Assembly (NCBI GenBank): GCA_905221605.1
Contig: CAJNDS010001624.1
Location: forward strand, 455,501-519,500
Source: Symbiodinium natans
Lineage: Eukaryota > Sar > Dinophyceae > Suessiales > Symbiodiniaceae
Reading direction: 5' to 3'
Length of the DNA stretch: 64,000 bases
Made by a program: the position numbers and the translations under genes. The notes below the pieces were generated by a model that saw only the letters and a program-made list of their open reading frames with translations, was not told the origin of the DNA and ran no database searches. Position 1 is the stretch's first letter; each line of letters begins with the position of its first letter. Shown piece after piece: positions 1-11,435 of this stretch.

Positions 1-327
1 TACGGTTTCGGGGTTCAGGGGCTTAGGGCTTTTTTCTATGCCGCCCGCCTAGCTGATGATACCATCGCACTGCAGGGACATTGACGGCAATAGCGACACC
101 TGTCTCAGTAAAAGCTCTTCGCCGCGTTTCCAGTTGGCGTCGCTGGTTTCCCGCCCACCAGGCTAGACCCAAGGGTTTAAGGCTTTTAGGGTTTAGGCTT
201 TTAGGGCTTTACGGTTTAGGATTTTCGGGCTTTAGAGTTTAGGAGTATGGGATTGTTGTGGGGTTCAGGGTTTAGATATTCGCGGCGGAGCTCTTACGGT
301 ATGGCGCAGCGGTGGTGCCCCGAAGCC

Positions 328-453
328 TACAGGAGGACCACCTTTTACTATACCAACTATAGTTAAGGCACATATAACCTAATATAGGATCCTTATTACC
401 CACTGTAGGGTTCTTCTAACTCTACGTATAACTTGGGGGGGCCCCTCCTTGTA
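328..453. mobile_element. Family A MITE-like element
   Basis: Ends TACAGGAGGACCACC and GGGGGCCCCTCCTTGTA, with the internal family phrases AACTATAGTTAAGG and AGGATCCTTAT. About 125 bp, flanked by TA. Confidence 0.7.
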
Positions 454-567
454 TACGGCAAGCTTGTGAAGAAAACCCACCCTGCCAAGCTGGTGTGTTC
501 GAGGGCATAAGCGCATCTCGCAACCAATCACCACACAACTCACACAGTAGCTGCAAAGTCCCATGGG

Positions 568-691
568 TACAAGGAGGGCGTCCCGAGTTATAAGTAGAGT
601 TTTAAGGACCCTAAGCTGGGTTATAAGGATCCTGCATAAGGTTAAACTTGCCGTAACTATAGTTTGTATAATTCGGGGGCCCCTCCTTGTA
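568..691. mobile_element. Family A MITE-like element (opposite orientation)
   Basis: Starts TACAAGGAGGGCG and ends GGGGGCCCCTCCTTGTA. The interior TATAAGTAGAGTTTTAAGGA is the reverse complement of the usual family A right half. It directly abuts a C element. Confidence 0.72.
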
Positions 692-786
692 GGTATAACT
701 AGGGCTATAAGTGCCCTATTCAGGGTAGACTGTAGGCTACCTTACTCATATAGCCCTACTACTGACTGCCCATGAACCTTCAAGTA
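692..786. mobile_element. Family C element, left end missing
   Basis: The right terminus CCCATGAACCTTCAAGTA and the interior (AAGTAGGG/CCTTACTCATA) fit family C. The left terminus is replaced by the adjoining A element. Confidence 0.5.
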
Positions 787-1133
787 ACCCTAAACCCTAA
801 ACCGCTTTAGGGACAATGAAAAGATAATGCACAGCAGCGCGCCTCAGCTGGAGCGCCATCGCTGAAGCCCTGACCAGCACACACACACAGAGGATAATGA
901 TGTTCCGACTTTGGGGAGTTTGCTGCAAGGGTTTAGGGCCGAGCATCCTGCCCCCAGAAGCGACATCAGAATACGATCCTAGCATGTGGAGGCGGATCTG
1001 TAAAAAATGAGGCCTAAACCCTAAGCACTGAACCCTAAGCCGTAAACCTTATAAGCCCTAAACCCTACACGCTTTTTCCTAAACTCTTAATTCCGATTAG
1101 GGTTTAGGGTGCGTGCGTCATGCCCCAGGCGGG

Positions 1134-1199
1134 TTACTAAAGGGAATCCCGGCACACTAAGCGTGCTTAAACCATGTTCCAACTTTATGGAGTTTACTA
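1134..1199. mobile_element. Family M element, right half
   Basis: ACTAAAGGGAATCCCGGC through CATGTTCCAACTTTATGGAG matches the right half of the complete copy at 3131-3241. Confidence 0.5.
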
Positions 1200-1604
1200 G
1201 AGCCTTGTTCATGGTTCGCACTGTTGAGAGGGCATTCTGCTGTCCGCACTACTGCAGCAAAACATTGCACTACTATCAAAACAAAGAGCGAGGCTGCTCA
1301 AACCCTAGATCCACAGTACCAGTATTCAAGTTGACGCTTTGCCTGCCATATTTCCGGTTCAGTGACTCACTTATCATGGATTTCCCTACTACCCCCTCTT
1401 TCCTATCCCCCTCTACGTTCCTCCCTTACATAGCCTTAATTAGGCTAAATTAGCCCTAAATAGCCTTAATTCTGGGGGGAACCCAGGGGAGGTAGTATGA
1501 TTCGAGGTCTTCTCCAAAATTGTCTTGTAAGCCATAAGAGCCACTGGAGTCAACTGGCCTCGATGGGAAACTGCACGCAAAGGAGCCAAGCCGCCGAAAT
1601 TGCT

Positions 1605-1702
1605 CTAAACCCTAAACCCTAGACCCTACACCCCTAAACCCCTAAACTTGGCCCTAATACCCTAAACCCTAAACCCTAAACCCTAAACCCAACCCTAAAC
1701 CC
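1605..1702 (-). repeat. CCCTAAA array
   Basis: Degenerate units followed by several perfect CCCTAAA units. Confidence 0.85.
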
Positions 1703-1817
1703 TCACCGCAGAGGGCTGAGCCTCGACCACCCGGGGCAGCAATGCCATCGCTGGCAGCAGTTCACGGCGGAAGCCTTCCAGCATTGCCGACACTCTGCAG
1801 ACCGACACGGGTACTCT

Positions 1818-1861
1818 TGGGTTTAGGGTTTAGGGTTTAGGGTTTAGGGTTTAGGGTTTAG
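1818..1861 (+). repeat. TTTAGGG array
   Basis: Six perfect TTTAGGG units, opposite in strand to the array 120 bases to the left. Confidence 0.9.
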
Positions 1862-1865
1862 GTAT

Positions 1866-1948
1866 CAAGAGGGAAGGAGGGAATGAGGTACCCTATATGA
1901 TCCCTTAGAGGGTATGTTTATAGGGCCCTAGTTCCCTCCTTCCCTACC
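1866..1948. mobile_element. Family G MITE-like element
   Basis: Inverted ends GGGAAGGAGGGAATGAGG and CCCTAGTTCCCTCCTTCCC around a TTAGAGGGTATGTTTATAGG core. A second copy lies at 54536-54610. Confidence 0.6.
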
Positions 1949-2568
1949 AATTGCAAGAACCAGGGGGTGAGCTTCCTACCTCCATGCAACTCACATCATG
2001 CAACTCATGCCACTCGCATGCCTGACCTTCTTCGGAACCTCGAGTACTCAGGTTGGGCGTGTGTTCTGCCTCCCCTTCCGCAATGCTTTAGATGATCAGT
2101 GGAGTCTAGTGAGTCCGTGAAGAGCAAAGGCTCTGAAACCTCGAAAACCCTATGCACCCAAGACCCGGAGTTTGGGGTTTGGGCTTGGGGTTCTATGCAA
2201 ACTCCATCGAGCTTGATTCAATTTGCAGCCCCTCACACATAAACCAAACCCACATCCCGTAATGCAAATACCACACCCATGATTAGGGTCCTCTTTGGGG
2301 AAAAGGCTCTCTTGTGCAAGAGTTCTCCCCGAAAGGGAGCCCTAAACCCTAAACGCTAAACCCGAAACCCTAAACCCTGGACCCTAAGCTCTGAAGCCCT
2401 GTTTGGAAGCATTTCACATCGTGCCCCGGCGGGCCTTGCGCTGCCAGGCGACCAGCAGCCAAGGCAAGACGCCGCGGGGAGTGAAAAGTATTGGAGTCCT
2501 TGCCAAATGCTAGTACATGGGTAGGGTTTTCGGGTTCAGGGGTTAGGGTTTAGGGTTTGGGGTTTAGT

Positions 2569-2692
2569 TGGCCCCCCGAGTTATAAGTAGAGTTGCAAGG
2601 ACCCGAAATTGGGTTATAAGGAATAAGGATCCTAGATTCTGTTAGAAGCCCCTTAAGTGTAGTTAGTATAGTAAGCGGGCGCCTCCTTGTGT
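2569..2692. mobile_element. Family A MITE-like element
   Basis: Reverse-oriented copy: TATAAGTAGAGTTGCAAGGA, AGGATCCTAG, then TTAGTATAGTAAGCGGGCGC and CTCCTTGTG. Ends partly decayed. Confidence 0.65.
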
Positions 2693-3130
2693 CAGATCCA
2701 CCCAAACCCAATCGTCTCGACATATGTGTAACTCCGAATTGTACCCCAAAAAGGCGCAATCCTTCTTCCGGGAGCCTGCAAAAAAACAGTGCCCCTATTT
2801 CCACAACCCTCCTTTTTAGTATGGGCTTTAAGCTATGTAGGCTGGTACTCTGAAGGTCCAGTCAGGTCTGGATGTCGGATGAGAGTTCAGGGCAGCGTTT
2901 TGTTTACAGGTTGCTTTGCTTTTTGGGCTTTCGGATTTTAGGGCTGGGAGTTTGCTCTAGAGTAACCTGTCAAGACCTTTTCTGAAAAACAAATTGGGTG
3001 ATGGTGGCACGTCTTCCGCAGCTTTCGCAGCTATCGTGTCGTTGCAATGCGACAGGCTCCTGCGAAAGCTAAACCCTGAGCCCCAAACCCTGTAAAGCCC
3101 AAAGGCACTGAAAGCCCGAATCGCTTTATA

Positions 3131-3241
3131 GTAAACTCCAAAAAGTTGGAACATCCCTCTCCCCATACCCCAAAAGGTACACTAAAGGGAATCCCAGCTC
3201 TACTCATCCTTAAACCATGTTCCAACTTTCTGGAGTTTACT
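3131..3241. mobile_element. Family M MITE-like element
   Basis: Inverted ends GTAAACTCCAAAAAGTTGG and CCAACTTTCTGGAGTTTAC at the two edges of a 111-bp unit. Partial copies lie at 1134-1199 and about 899-927. Confidence 0.7.
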
Positions 3242-3812
3242 TTAATTTGAGTTTTTTCGTCGGGCTGGCTCACGCCCAGCTTTTAACAACCAATCCAGGG
3301 CGACCGCTTCCTTGACCTCCAACTCCGTGCAAGCTCGGAAAGTGGCGCTTGAAGAACAGGATTTGGAATAGGATCCCCTCTTATCATGAATCATGGGTGC
3401 GGGACCTTCGGATATTTCAAAGGCCCGCCAAAATCGTAAACCCTGAGCCCTAAACCCTCAACTCTTTTGGGTTTAAGGGGGCCGTTATCTTACTTCTTCA
3501 ATAACCAAGGGGAAAAAAAGGTTAAACCTTACCATTCCTACTAAACAAGGCAGCCCAAAAAGTTTAAAGTTCAACTAAAGGCGAAGCAAGTCCCCAATTC
3601 CCCTAAACCCTAAACCCCTAAACCCTAAAAACCCCAAAACACCCCTGCAGGGTGCGCTCCTGTGGCCATGCCTCGCGCGCGACCGAGGCGGCCAGGCACT
3701 GAACCTCAACATTGGGATGTTCCATGGCCAACTATAGGGCTTAGGGTTTAGGGTTTAGGGTTGTCAGGGTGTTGAGCGTTTTGAGCTTACTTGGTTGAGG
3801 GTTTAGGGTTGA

Positions 3813-3848
3813 GGGTTGGGATGTTGCCCGTTATACTAACAGCTCAGG
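3813..3848. mobile_element. Family B fragment
   Basis: GGGATGTTGCCCGTTATACT then AACAG matches a B left end; the remainder is absent. Confidence 0.4.
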
Positions 3849-4381
3849 GTTTAGGGCAAACTCTTTCAAGGCAACTGCCAACACACAGTGTGAACACGAA
3901 GCCTGCTGGGCAGCTGAGCAGCGTATAGCTGAAAGAAGCTGCCGCTTGCAAGCCGGCTTCTTACGTCCTGTCAAGTGCGCTGCTGACCTTGACTACGTAC
4001 CACGGTTGGGCACCAGTTGAGGCAACAACAAGAAAGACACCTCTGTGTCAGAAGAAGTAGGCCACTGAACATGCACAAAGTACTTCATTTGCAGAACTTC
4101 TCAGCTGCAAAAGAAATGCACAACAATTGTACTTGCCGTGTCGAGTGGAGATCAAAGACTTCGTACCCCAGTAACCACATTATGATAAAGGCACCCTTTT
4201 TTGGTTGGATGATTTATAAGGGAACCTGAACCAAAAAAAGGAAAAGTGCACCACTGGGCTACCAAGAAGAACGTGCAGCCTTTGCAAATTCATGGCTCTG
4301 CATCAGTGTCGGCGAACTCAAATCCATGCCGGGACAGAGCTTGCTTGCGCATCTTGCGTATCCGGTTTCAAAACCAACCCC

Positions 4382-4447
4382 AAACCCTAAACCCTAAACC
4401 CTAACCCCTAAACCCTGAACCCTAAACCCTAAACCCTAAACCCTAGG
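4382..4447 (-). repeat. CCCTAAA array
   Basis: Nine units with two variants. Confidence 0.88.
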
Positions 4448-4682
4448 CCCAAGCCGAGGCCTCGTGAACGTGAGTATGGGTGGGGAGGGGGGGGGGGGAG
4501 GGGGGAGGCAGCCTCGCAACCACACCGCAAGGGTTTAGGGTTTAGGGTTAGAAAACACTAGCCATGTGATGTCAGCGTGCAGGCATGACGAAAATGAGGG
4601 GGGGGGGGGCGGGGTGGGTTGGGTTTGGGTTAGGGCCTAGCGTCTGAGGTTTACGGTCTAGAGTTTCTGGTTTAGGAACCAC

Positions 4683-4752
4683 CCTAAACCCTAAACCCTA
4701 AGCCCTAAACAGAAACCTAAACCCTAAACCCTAAACCCTAAACCCTAAACCG
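4683..4752 (-). repeat. CCCTAAA array
   Basis: Nine or so units broken once by AGAAA. Confidence 0.88.
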
Positions 4753-5034
4753 ACAGCCTCGGCAACGGGGCCGTCTGCTGTGGGGAGGCAGTTGGCGGCC
4801 AGCAATCCGCAAACTAAGGCCTGAGAGCCATTCCAAGCGTTTAAATGAAGGGTTTAGGGTTTAGGGTTTATAGGGTTTAGGGTTATAGGGTTTACGGGGT
4901 CTCTGATCAAAGCACCCATTTTGCGCTATCATGGGGTTCGGCATCTTATACTCGACTACGTTTTGGGGAATGTTTCTCCAGAATGGCACTGGAAAATCCC
5001 AAACCCTGCTACAAACCCCGAAGCCCTAATCAAA

Positions 5035-5248
5035 GGACTAAAGGAGGGACCCCTATAAGTGACCAGGTATATGGGGACTATATAAGGTGTATATAAACAT
5101 AAATATAAACATGAATACAAATATGAATATAAATAAATAAATATAAATATATATATATATACACACATATATGTATATGTATATATGGGGGGGTAGAAAG
5201 GGGAATAAGATTAAGGGGCCCCTTCCAGGGGTCCCTCCTTATACCCCC
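5035..5248. mobile_element. Family H element with internal A/T repeat
   Basis: Inverted ends AAGGAGGGACCCCTATAAG and AGGGGTCCCTCCTTAT surround a (AAATATA)n/(TA)n core at about 5090-5190. A similar element is at 24313-24492. Confidence 0.6.
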
Positions 5249-5265
5249 GAAACCCTAAGCCTAGG

Positions 5266-5373
5266 CTGCCCAGTAACCTAGGCTTAAAAAGGGTGCCCTT
5301 TTTTGCTTAAAGGGGTTTATAAGGGAACCTAAACCCCCCAATAAGGGAATAAGGGTACTACTGGGCATCCTAG
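5266..5373. mobile_element. Family F element
   Basis: CCCAGTAACCTAGGCTTAAA, GGGTGCCCTTTT, then GGGTACTACTGGGCATCCTA. Closely matched by 62886-62999. Confidence 0.62.
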
Positions 5374-7142
5374 AAGCTGCAACCCCTTACAGCACCTGGA
5401 GCTCTCTGGCACCAGCCGGCGGATCCTGGCACTCGTCCAGCAGCGCCTTGCGCGGGGGTTTAGGGTCTAGGGTTTAGGGTTTAGGGTTCAGGCAGAAACG
5501 AAAACTGAAGCCGCAAGTGCCAAACCCTGTAGCCAAATGCCATGGCGCTTTGCGGGGGTGAGGTTGGGGAGTGAGGGGCGGGGGGGGGGGACGGTGTGGG
5601 GGCGGTGCAGGGGAGTAGGTCGCGTAGGTGGGAACGGGGGAGGGGATTTCCCAAAAAGAACGGGGGCAGTTCAGATCCAGGTAGTCGGGGATTTGGGATT
5701 GGCTGCCCAACTTGCGGTGAATCTATTCTGGTCCTTTGATCCCTGCGATCCCTATCCGGCGTCAAAATCTCCAAAGGCCTACAACGTGTTGCCCCAAAAT
5801 TTCAAAAACCCTCGGATTGCTGGATTCCCTAAACCCTAAACCTAAATCCTGAACCCTAAACCCCCGATATCTGGATGAGGCTGAGACCTGCAGCGCAGGA
5901 CTTCACTCCAAACTTCGAGCCCTCAAAACCCTCTGAAAAAGATCCCTGAAGATGATCCTAAACTTTCCTAAACCAAAATATCCCAGGGGCCTACCTAGTC
6001 TACTACAGTCGGATACCCACACCGCAGCCCCGGAAAAAAAACACATGCGACACGAACTGTTGACCTCAAGAAAAGCCCACCAAAACACAAACGACCCGGC
6101 GATGGGAAATGCAACGTCATGAATAGGTCATATTTGAGCTCAGACACTGCCATCTTCGCCCAGCCTATATGGTTGATCCTGAGCATTGCTGGAGTGAGAG
6201 GGAGGTGCTTGGTGATACAGAAACCATGCAATCCTGGGTACGGGTTTCCGATCTCTCCTGAGCATGCCTGACTCCGTTTCCAAATCTCAGCCATGAACTG
6301 CTACCTCGCAGATACAGCTTGACTACTCGCAACACCGGGCGCACTATAAACTAAGCCCTATGACTCTAACCCTACACCAAAACACCCTATCCTGAACCCT
6401 GCCGGCCCAAGACCCCATGCCATCTGCAAAACCTACATCAAAAAATCCTATATCCTGAACCCTGTCAGCCCAAGGCCCCTATGCCATCTGCAAATTCTCT
6501 GTCAAGGGTCGCCGCCACCGGGTGCACAAAGGACACGGAGGTAAGGACATCCAGTGCTGCCTCTCAGCAGGGACGATCCTCATGATGGGATTCTACCTTA
6601 AATCCCTAAGGCCCTCTCTAAGGGAATAAAGGCCACATTACGATTATATTAAGGGAAACCTTTAGGGGGTACAACCGTAGGGGTACGACTCTTAATCCCT
6701 TGGGATCCTTCGAGTGGAAGCACTTGCCTTGTCTAAGTGACAGTGGCAGGCTTCACAGGAACTCGTTGAGTTTCGGCTTTCAGGTTGCGGCTTTGAAGAG
6801 TGTAGGAGGAGCGGTCGCGACGCTTTGTTTTTTCCGCCGCCTTATGGCAGGTGCTTCTGTTTGAAAGATGGTCTTCGTCGACTAGCGCCCGAAACCCCCA
6901 AAATCTCTGAGCAAGAGGTCGCCAGGATCCAACCGTTCACGAGTTCTTGCGCATCCCAGGAACACAAAGGCGTTCAATCCATGAAGCTCACAGAGCTCGC
7001 CTCTCTTAAGGGCGGAAGACCAGACTCCATGAGGTATGTTTGGACCCTAAACCCTAAACCCTAAACCTTAAACCCTAAACCCTAAACCCTAAAGAGCCGA
7101 AGGGAGTGGATGAGCAGGGCACCACGAATACCACGACTCAGC

Positions 7143-7366
7143 TTGGGATGCTCCCCCTTATACTAAGAGTCTTTAATAGGGATTATAGTAGCCCCTCTTG
7201 TAATCTTGTAATCCCTATGCTAGTACAAGGAAGGGCCCCCTTACTATACTAACTATAGTTCAGGGACTTATAACTTATTTTAGGATCCTTATAACCCAAT
7301 TTAGGGTTCTTATAACTCTACTTATAACTAGGGGGGCCCCTCCGTGTATAAGGCGGAACATCCCAG
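7143..7366. mobile_element. Family B element split by a family A element
   Basis: The left B end TTGGGATGCTCCCCCTTATA and the right B end AAGGCGGAACATCCCA are separated by a complete A element at 7226-7346. Removing A and one TA restores the B phrase GCTAGTATAAGG. Confidence 0.75.
7226..7346. mobile_element. Family A element nested in B
   Basis: 121-bp unit from CAAGGAAGGGCCCCC to GGGGCCCCTCCGTG, with TA on each side (7224-7225 and 7347-7348). It shows the TA target duplication of family A. Confidence 0.78.
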
Positions 7367-7615
7367 ACTCAGCTCTTCCTTTTTCAGAACTTGACACTGT
7401 GTCAGAACGACCAGAGGAAGACAAAGGAACCATGGCGCAGCCTTCAAGGACCCGACTTCATGCCCTAAACCCTAAACCCTAAACCCTAAAACCCTAAACC
7501 CTAAACCCTAAACCATCCCTTACTTCAGGGAGCTCAAGAGCGGGCCCCACCTCGCCGAGTTGGGCGAAGCCGTGGCTGTCCTGGCGCACAGCGCAGGGTC
7601 TCAGGGGCGGACAGG

Positions 7616-7694
7616 CCCTAAACCCTAAACCCTAAACCCTAAACCCTAAACCCTAAACCCTAAACCCTAAACCCTAAACCCCAAACCCTAAACC
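7616..7694 (-). repeat. CCCTAAA array
   Basis: Eleven nearly perfect units. Confidence 0.92.
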
Positions 7695-8479
7695 TACTAC
7701 TTGGAGGGTTTGGGGCTTGGGGTTTTGGATTTGGGGTTTAATTAGGGTACTCCTACTTGCTTAAGAAACTCCCAAAACAAAACAAAAGATAACAACAATC
7801 CCTATATTACCCTACAAGGAAGAAGAAAAACGTCGGTGGTTCCTAGGCAAATAACAGCAACCTGCTGGCGTGGTCTGCTTCGCCGGTGATCATAATGATT
7901 GGGAGCCCAGAGCGCCCAACACACCACCTTAAACTGTGTAGGGGTCTTGGTTGTAAACTCGTGTAGTACATTCCTTACTTAGGGGGTGCTGGGCTCTCCA
8001 TAGACCTTACAACCTGAAAACCGTTGTTGAAAGCTGGCCTGCAACGCGTCTGCCAGGAAACCGGCAGCTCCTAAACTCTAAACCCTGAAGCCCAAAACCC
8101 TGCCTACAACCCTTCAATCCTAAAACCCTATACTCTTTTGACTCAGCCCTAAACCATACACCCCAAACCCTAAACCCTCTTCCCCCCCCCCCCGCAAAGT
8201 GCCTGCAGCTCCAAGAAGGGCGCAGCCTCTGAGGCGATCACCTTACAAGCGCGACCGAGAACCGGGTTAGGGTTCGGGGTTTGCGGATTGTGGTGTAGGG
8301 TTTCGGGTTTGCTCGGCGCTGAGGTTTAGGGTTCTGAGGAACAAAGGGAAAAATCAAAAATCTCCTCTCAAGGCTATCTTTTGGCAGCCATAGGAGTTTC
8401 TTCCCTCATTGCTAAGAACTAGAGGGCAAGCAAACTTGCGATTTTCATGTTTTTGACCTCGAGCGGGCCTCGGAGCTGG

Positions 8480-8582
8480 TACTTGAAGGTTCATGGGTAG
8501 CTAGGTAGGGTGAAAGTTGAGGCAATCTATGTTGTAACTTTAGTTCAGGTACTGTACTTATGACTCTCTACTTATAACCAAT
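8480..8582. mobile_element. Family C element, right end missing
   Basis: Begins TACTTGAAGGTTCATGGGTA and carries the C interior (GTAGGGTGAAAG, TTGTAACTTTAGTTCAGG), but lacks the terminal CCTTCAAGTA. Confidence 0.55.
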
Positions 8583-8694
8583 TCTGAAGCTTCGTAGAGC
8601 CCGAGCACAACTCGAAGAATGCACATGTGCGCATGCGCAACTATGCATGCGTGCCGATCGGAAGCCGAGCACAGACTCAGCCTTTTTTTCTTGC

Positions 8695-8805
8695 GGTAGT
8701 TGCAGGGGTCCTTAATGCGGGAGCCCTTAAGCACCCTCTAACAATCAAGGGCCCTTACTTCAGAAACTTTAAAGCAGGTAAGGGACCATACTGACCATAA
8801 AACAG
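8695..8805. mobile_element. Family I element
   Basis: AGGGCCCTTACTTCAGAAAC, then GGTAAGGGACCATACT. Related copies lie near 12180-12240, 21330-21465 and 28635-28760. Confidence 0.45.
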
Positions 8806-8818
8806 GGGCAATGTAACT

Positions 8819-8938
8819 ACTATAGGGGCCTGAATAATTATAATGGGTTTGTTTTGGGTGGGGGGTTACTATGGTATGATTGTAAAGGGACCAGAAGGGG
8901 ATATAATTTCAAATTTTTTCCGACCCCTATGCTACCCT
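8819..8938. mobile_element. Family E element
   Basis: TATAGGGGCCTGAATAATTA, a G run, AAAGGGACCAGAAGGGGATA, then TTCCGACCCCTATG. Inverted ends TATAGGGG and CCCCTATG. Confidence 0.65.
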
Positions 8939-9059
8939 CAGATTCTCTAAATGCTCTTGTGCCTCCAGAACCGCTGGTGGAGCCTCTGCAGCCGCCAGGG
9001 CCTGCTTTCGCCGAGAGCTTCTTGGGACGGGGCACGGGCGGCTGTGGACAAGGGAAGAA

Positions 9060-9167
9060 CTTGGGATGTTGCCCCCTTGTAGACTAGCAGTCCTTCATAG
9101 GAATTCTAGTGCTCCCAATTCGAAGCGCTCTTAAGGCCCGTTCGGATAAGCGAGGAACATCCCAACC
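9060..9167. mobile_element. Family B element
   Basis: Starts CTTGGGATGTTGCCCCCTTG and ends CGAGGAACATCCCAA; the interior is diverged. Confidence 0.55.
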
Positions 9168-9439
9168 CAAGACCTTAAACCCAAAACTCTTTAGGGCTGA
9201 GGGTTTAGGGTTTAGGGTTCCGGAGGCGAACATGCTTCAGAGCCGACATTCTGAACCCGAGCCGGCTCACCCGATGGATGCCGCTATGACCACTGAGCTC
9301 TTAGTATAGGGAATGTGGGAAGTCGTTCAAGGCGCCGCCCTTTGTAATCCTTTCTAAAGGGTATATGTGGGGGAGAACATAAGGTACCGAATTCTCGAAT
9401 TCCTTACTAAGAACCAGTAGGTGAAGCAAGAGCAACCTA

Positions 9440-9580
9440 GGCAAAACAAGGGGCACCCTTTTTGGCTTAACAGGGAATAAGGGCCGACTCTAGGTCCCGG
9501 AAGCCCAAAACACTAAACCCTAAACCCTAAACCCTCAACCCTAAACCCTACAAACAAAGGTAACAAGGGACCTACTCTAG
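9440..9580. mobile_element. Family F-related element interrupted by a CCCTAAA array
   Basis: AGGGGCACCCTTTTTGGCTT and AATAAGGGCCGACTCTAGG, then a telomere-type array (9500-9551), then a second ACCTACTCTAGGTCC. The array seems to sit within a duplicated end. Confidence 0.4.
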
Positions 9581-9673
9581 GTCCTAGTGGAGCGGCCTGC
9601 GCCAGGAATAGAGCCGACAAACGCTCTGGCACCGAGCCATCGGAGAGTGATGTCCTGGATGCATGGCTTTCGG

Positions 9674-9960
9674 GTTAGGGTTTAGGGTTTAATTAGGGTT
9701 TAGGGTTTAGGGTCTAGGGTTGGGGGTTTAGGGTTTTAGGGTTTCAGGGTTTTAGGGTTTAGGGTCTTAGGGTTTTAGGATTTTAGGGTTTAGGGTTCAG
9801 GGTTTGAGGGTTTGAGGGTTGGGGTTAGGGTTTAGGGTTTTAGGGTTTTAGGGTTTTAGGGTTTTGGGGTTTTAGGGTTTTAGGGTTTTGGGTTTTTAGG
9901 GTTTTAGGGTTTTGGGGTTTTGGGGTTTCAGGGTTTTAGGGTTTTAGGGTTTTAGGGTTT
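9674..9960 (+). repeat. Degenerate TTTAGGG/TTTTAGGG array
   Basis: About 35 units, mostly the 8-mer TTTTAGGG with TTTTGGGG and TTTCAGGG variants. It runs into the C-rich tract at 9976. Confidence 0.88.
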
Positions 9961-9975
9961 CGGGAGCAACTCCTC

Positions 9976-10217
9976 ATGCCCCCTCCCCCCCCCCCCCCCC
10001 CCCCCTACCCCCCCCCCTACCCCCAACCCCCCCCTAAACCCCCCCCCCCCCACCCCCCCCCACCCCCCCTACCCCACCCCCCCCCCCCCCACCCCCCCCC
10101 CCCCCCCCACCCCCCCCCCCCCACCCCCCCCCCCCACCCCCCCACCCCCCCACCCCCCCCCACCCCCCCACCCCCCCCCACCCCCCCCACCCCCCCCCCC
10201 CACCCCCCCACCCCCCT
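9976..10217 (+). repeat. C-rich tract (CCCCCCA-like)
   Basis: About 240 bases of C runs broken by single A or T residues, following directly on the TTTTAGGG array. The poly-Pro frame through it is an artefact of composition. Confidence 0.92.
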
Positions 10218-11317
10218 GCCCCGGGCAGTCTTCAATGTGAGAAGGAGCCCGTCGCCGTGCTCACCCAGCACCGTCGCAGCCAGCCCAGCATTGTCGAACC
10301 TAAGTTTGGCGGGTTTTTAGGTTTAGGGTTTATAGGGTTTAGGGCTTAGGGGGCTTCCGGTCTCCTCCTGGCCGCTGTGGCTTGGCTCAGCTTACTGGGT
10401 TCAGTGCTGCATGCATCGGGCACGAAGTTGTACGTCATGAAGTTCATGCAGCAAAGATTGGACTTGTATCTTCAAATTAGACTGGCATCCCCAGGTTTAG
10501 AGTTTGGGGTTTGGGGTTTAGGGGTTGAGCTCCTCCCCCGAAAGAGCACCCAGACCAGTGATCAGCGGTTGCGAGCATTGCACGCCAAACCACTCAAGGT
10601 CTGCGACTGGCAGAGTCTCTTTGCCACCTTCTGTCCGGTCTTCCAGATGCCGGGCTCCGACCCAACCGCACTTTCGCATAGCGCTTCAACGAAAAGAATT
10701 ATGTGTTTTCCCAACCACGGAGGAAATGCACCAATTCAGCTGGCGCCGTCCCTCCCTGGGCTGGCTTTTGCAGTTGGAGGAGCCACAAAGTACACCGTCC
10801 TGATGGTATACTCTGGTGCCCAACATCTATAGTAGGACATGGGCAGTAGATGCCGAGCTAGCTGGGCCACAAGCACCTACTTAGTCGGTTGTTCGGCTCC
10901 TTGAACTGACACCGACCCCAGGTGGGGACAGCATCCTAGCACCCGCTTAACTCCTGGTGGTGAGAAGCCAGAAACAAATAAAGTAAAACACCACGGTTGC
11001 TTTAGGGCTTGGTGACAACCTTTAGGCGCAAACTGATAGGCCTGGGTATAAGGCTTGTACAGCCGATGAACAATTCATTCTCGACCACGTCGGGGCTTAT
11101 TTCTGGAAGTGCCTCGTTTGCTGGTTTCCCGCAAACACCCGGAAGATGGGATACCCTAAGCCTTAAACCCTAACTCCTAAACCCTACACCCTAAACCCTA
11201 AACCCGAGGATGACGCTCAGCAACCAAGTGGCATCATGTGCGCAAAGGTCTCGTGCACCAAACTCCTCACAAGGTCCTTGCCGCAATGATGCCATGTGCC
11301 CTGTGGGTTCAGTTTAA

Positions 11318-11435
11318 TACTTAATTAATAATTAGGATAGGTTTTTTTTGGGGGGGACTTATGATATTTTCATGATATTCACAAACGGACCATAAGGGAA
11401 TACGATTAGTAATTATGCCGACCCCTAGGTTACCC
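11318..11435. mobile_element. Family E element
   Basis: TTAATAATTAGGATAGG, a G run, GGACCATAAGGGAATACG, ATGCCGACCCCTAGG. Confidence 0.55.

Larger units (their letters stand above)
1..8000. other. Gene-free repeat region 1
   Basis: No gene supported. It holds about ten telomere-type arrays, A elements at 328, 568, 2569 and 7226, a B element around 7143-7366, an M element at 3131, an H element at 5035, an F element at 5266 and a G element at 1866. Open frames here are short, cross the repeats, and have no protein-like composition. Confidence 0.7.

Noticed and set aside
1-330. True chromosome end, suggested by TTTAGGG-like bases at the start of the window
   Set aside because: The repeats there are few and degenerate, and similar or better arrays occur throughout the window in both orientations.
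9976-10320. Poly-proline protein
   Set aside because: Translation of a C-rich tract; no coding context on either side.
10377-10832. 151-residue frame
   Set aside because: Includes telomere-type bases (reading GVWGLG) and shows no recognisable domain or splice context.
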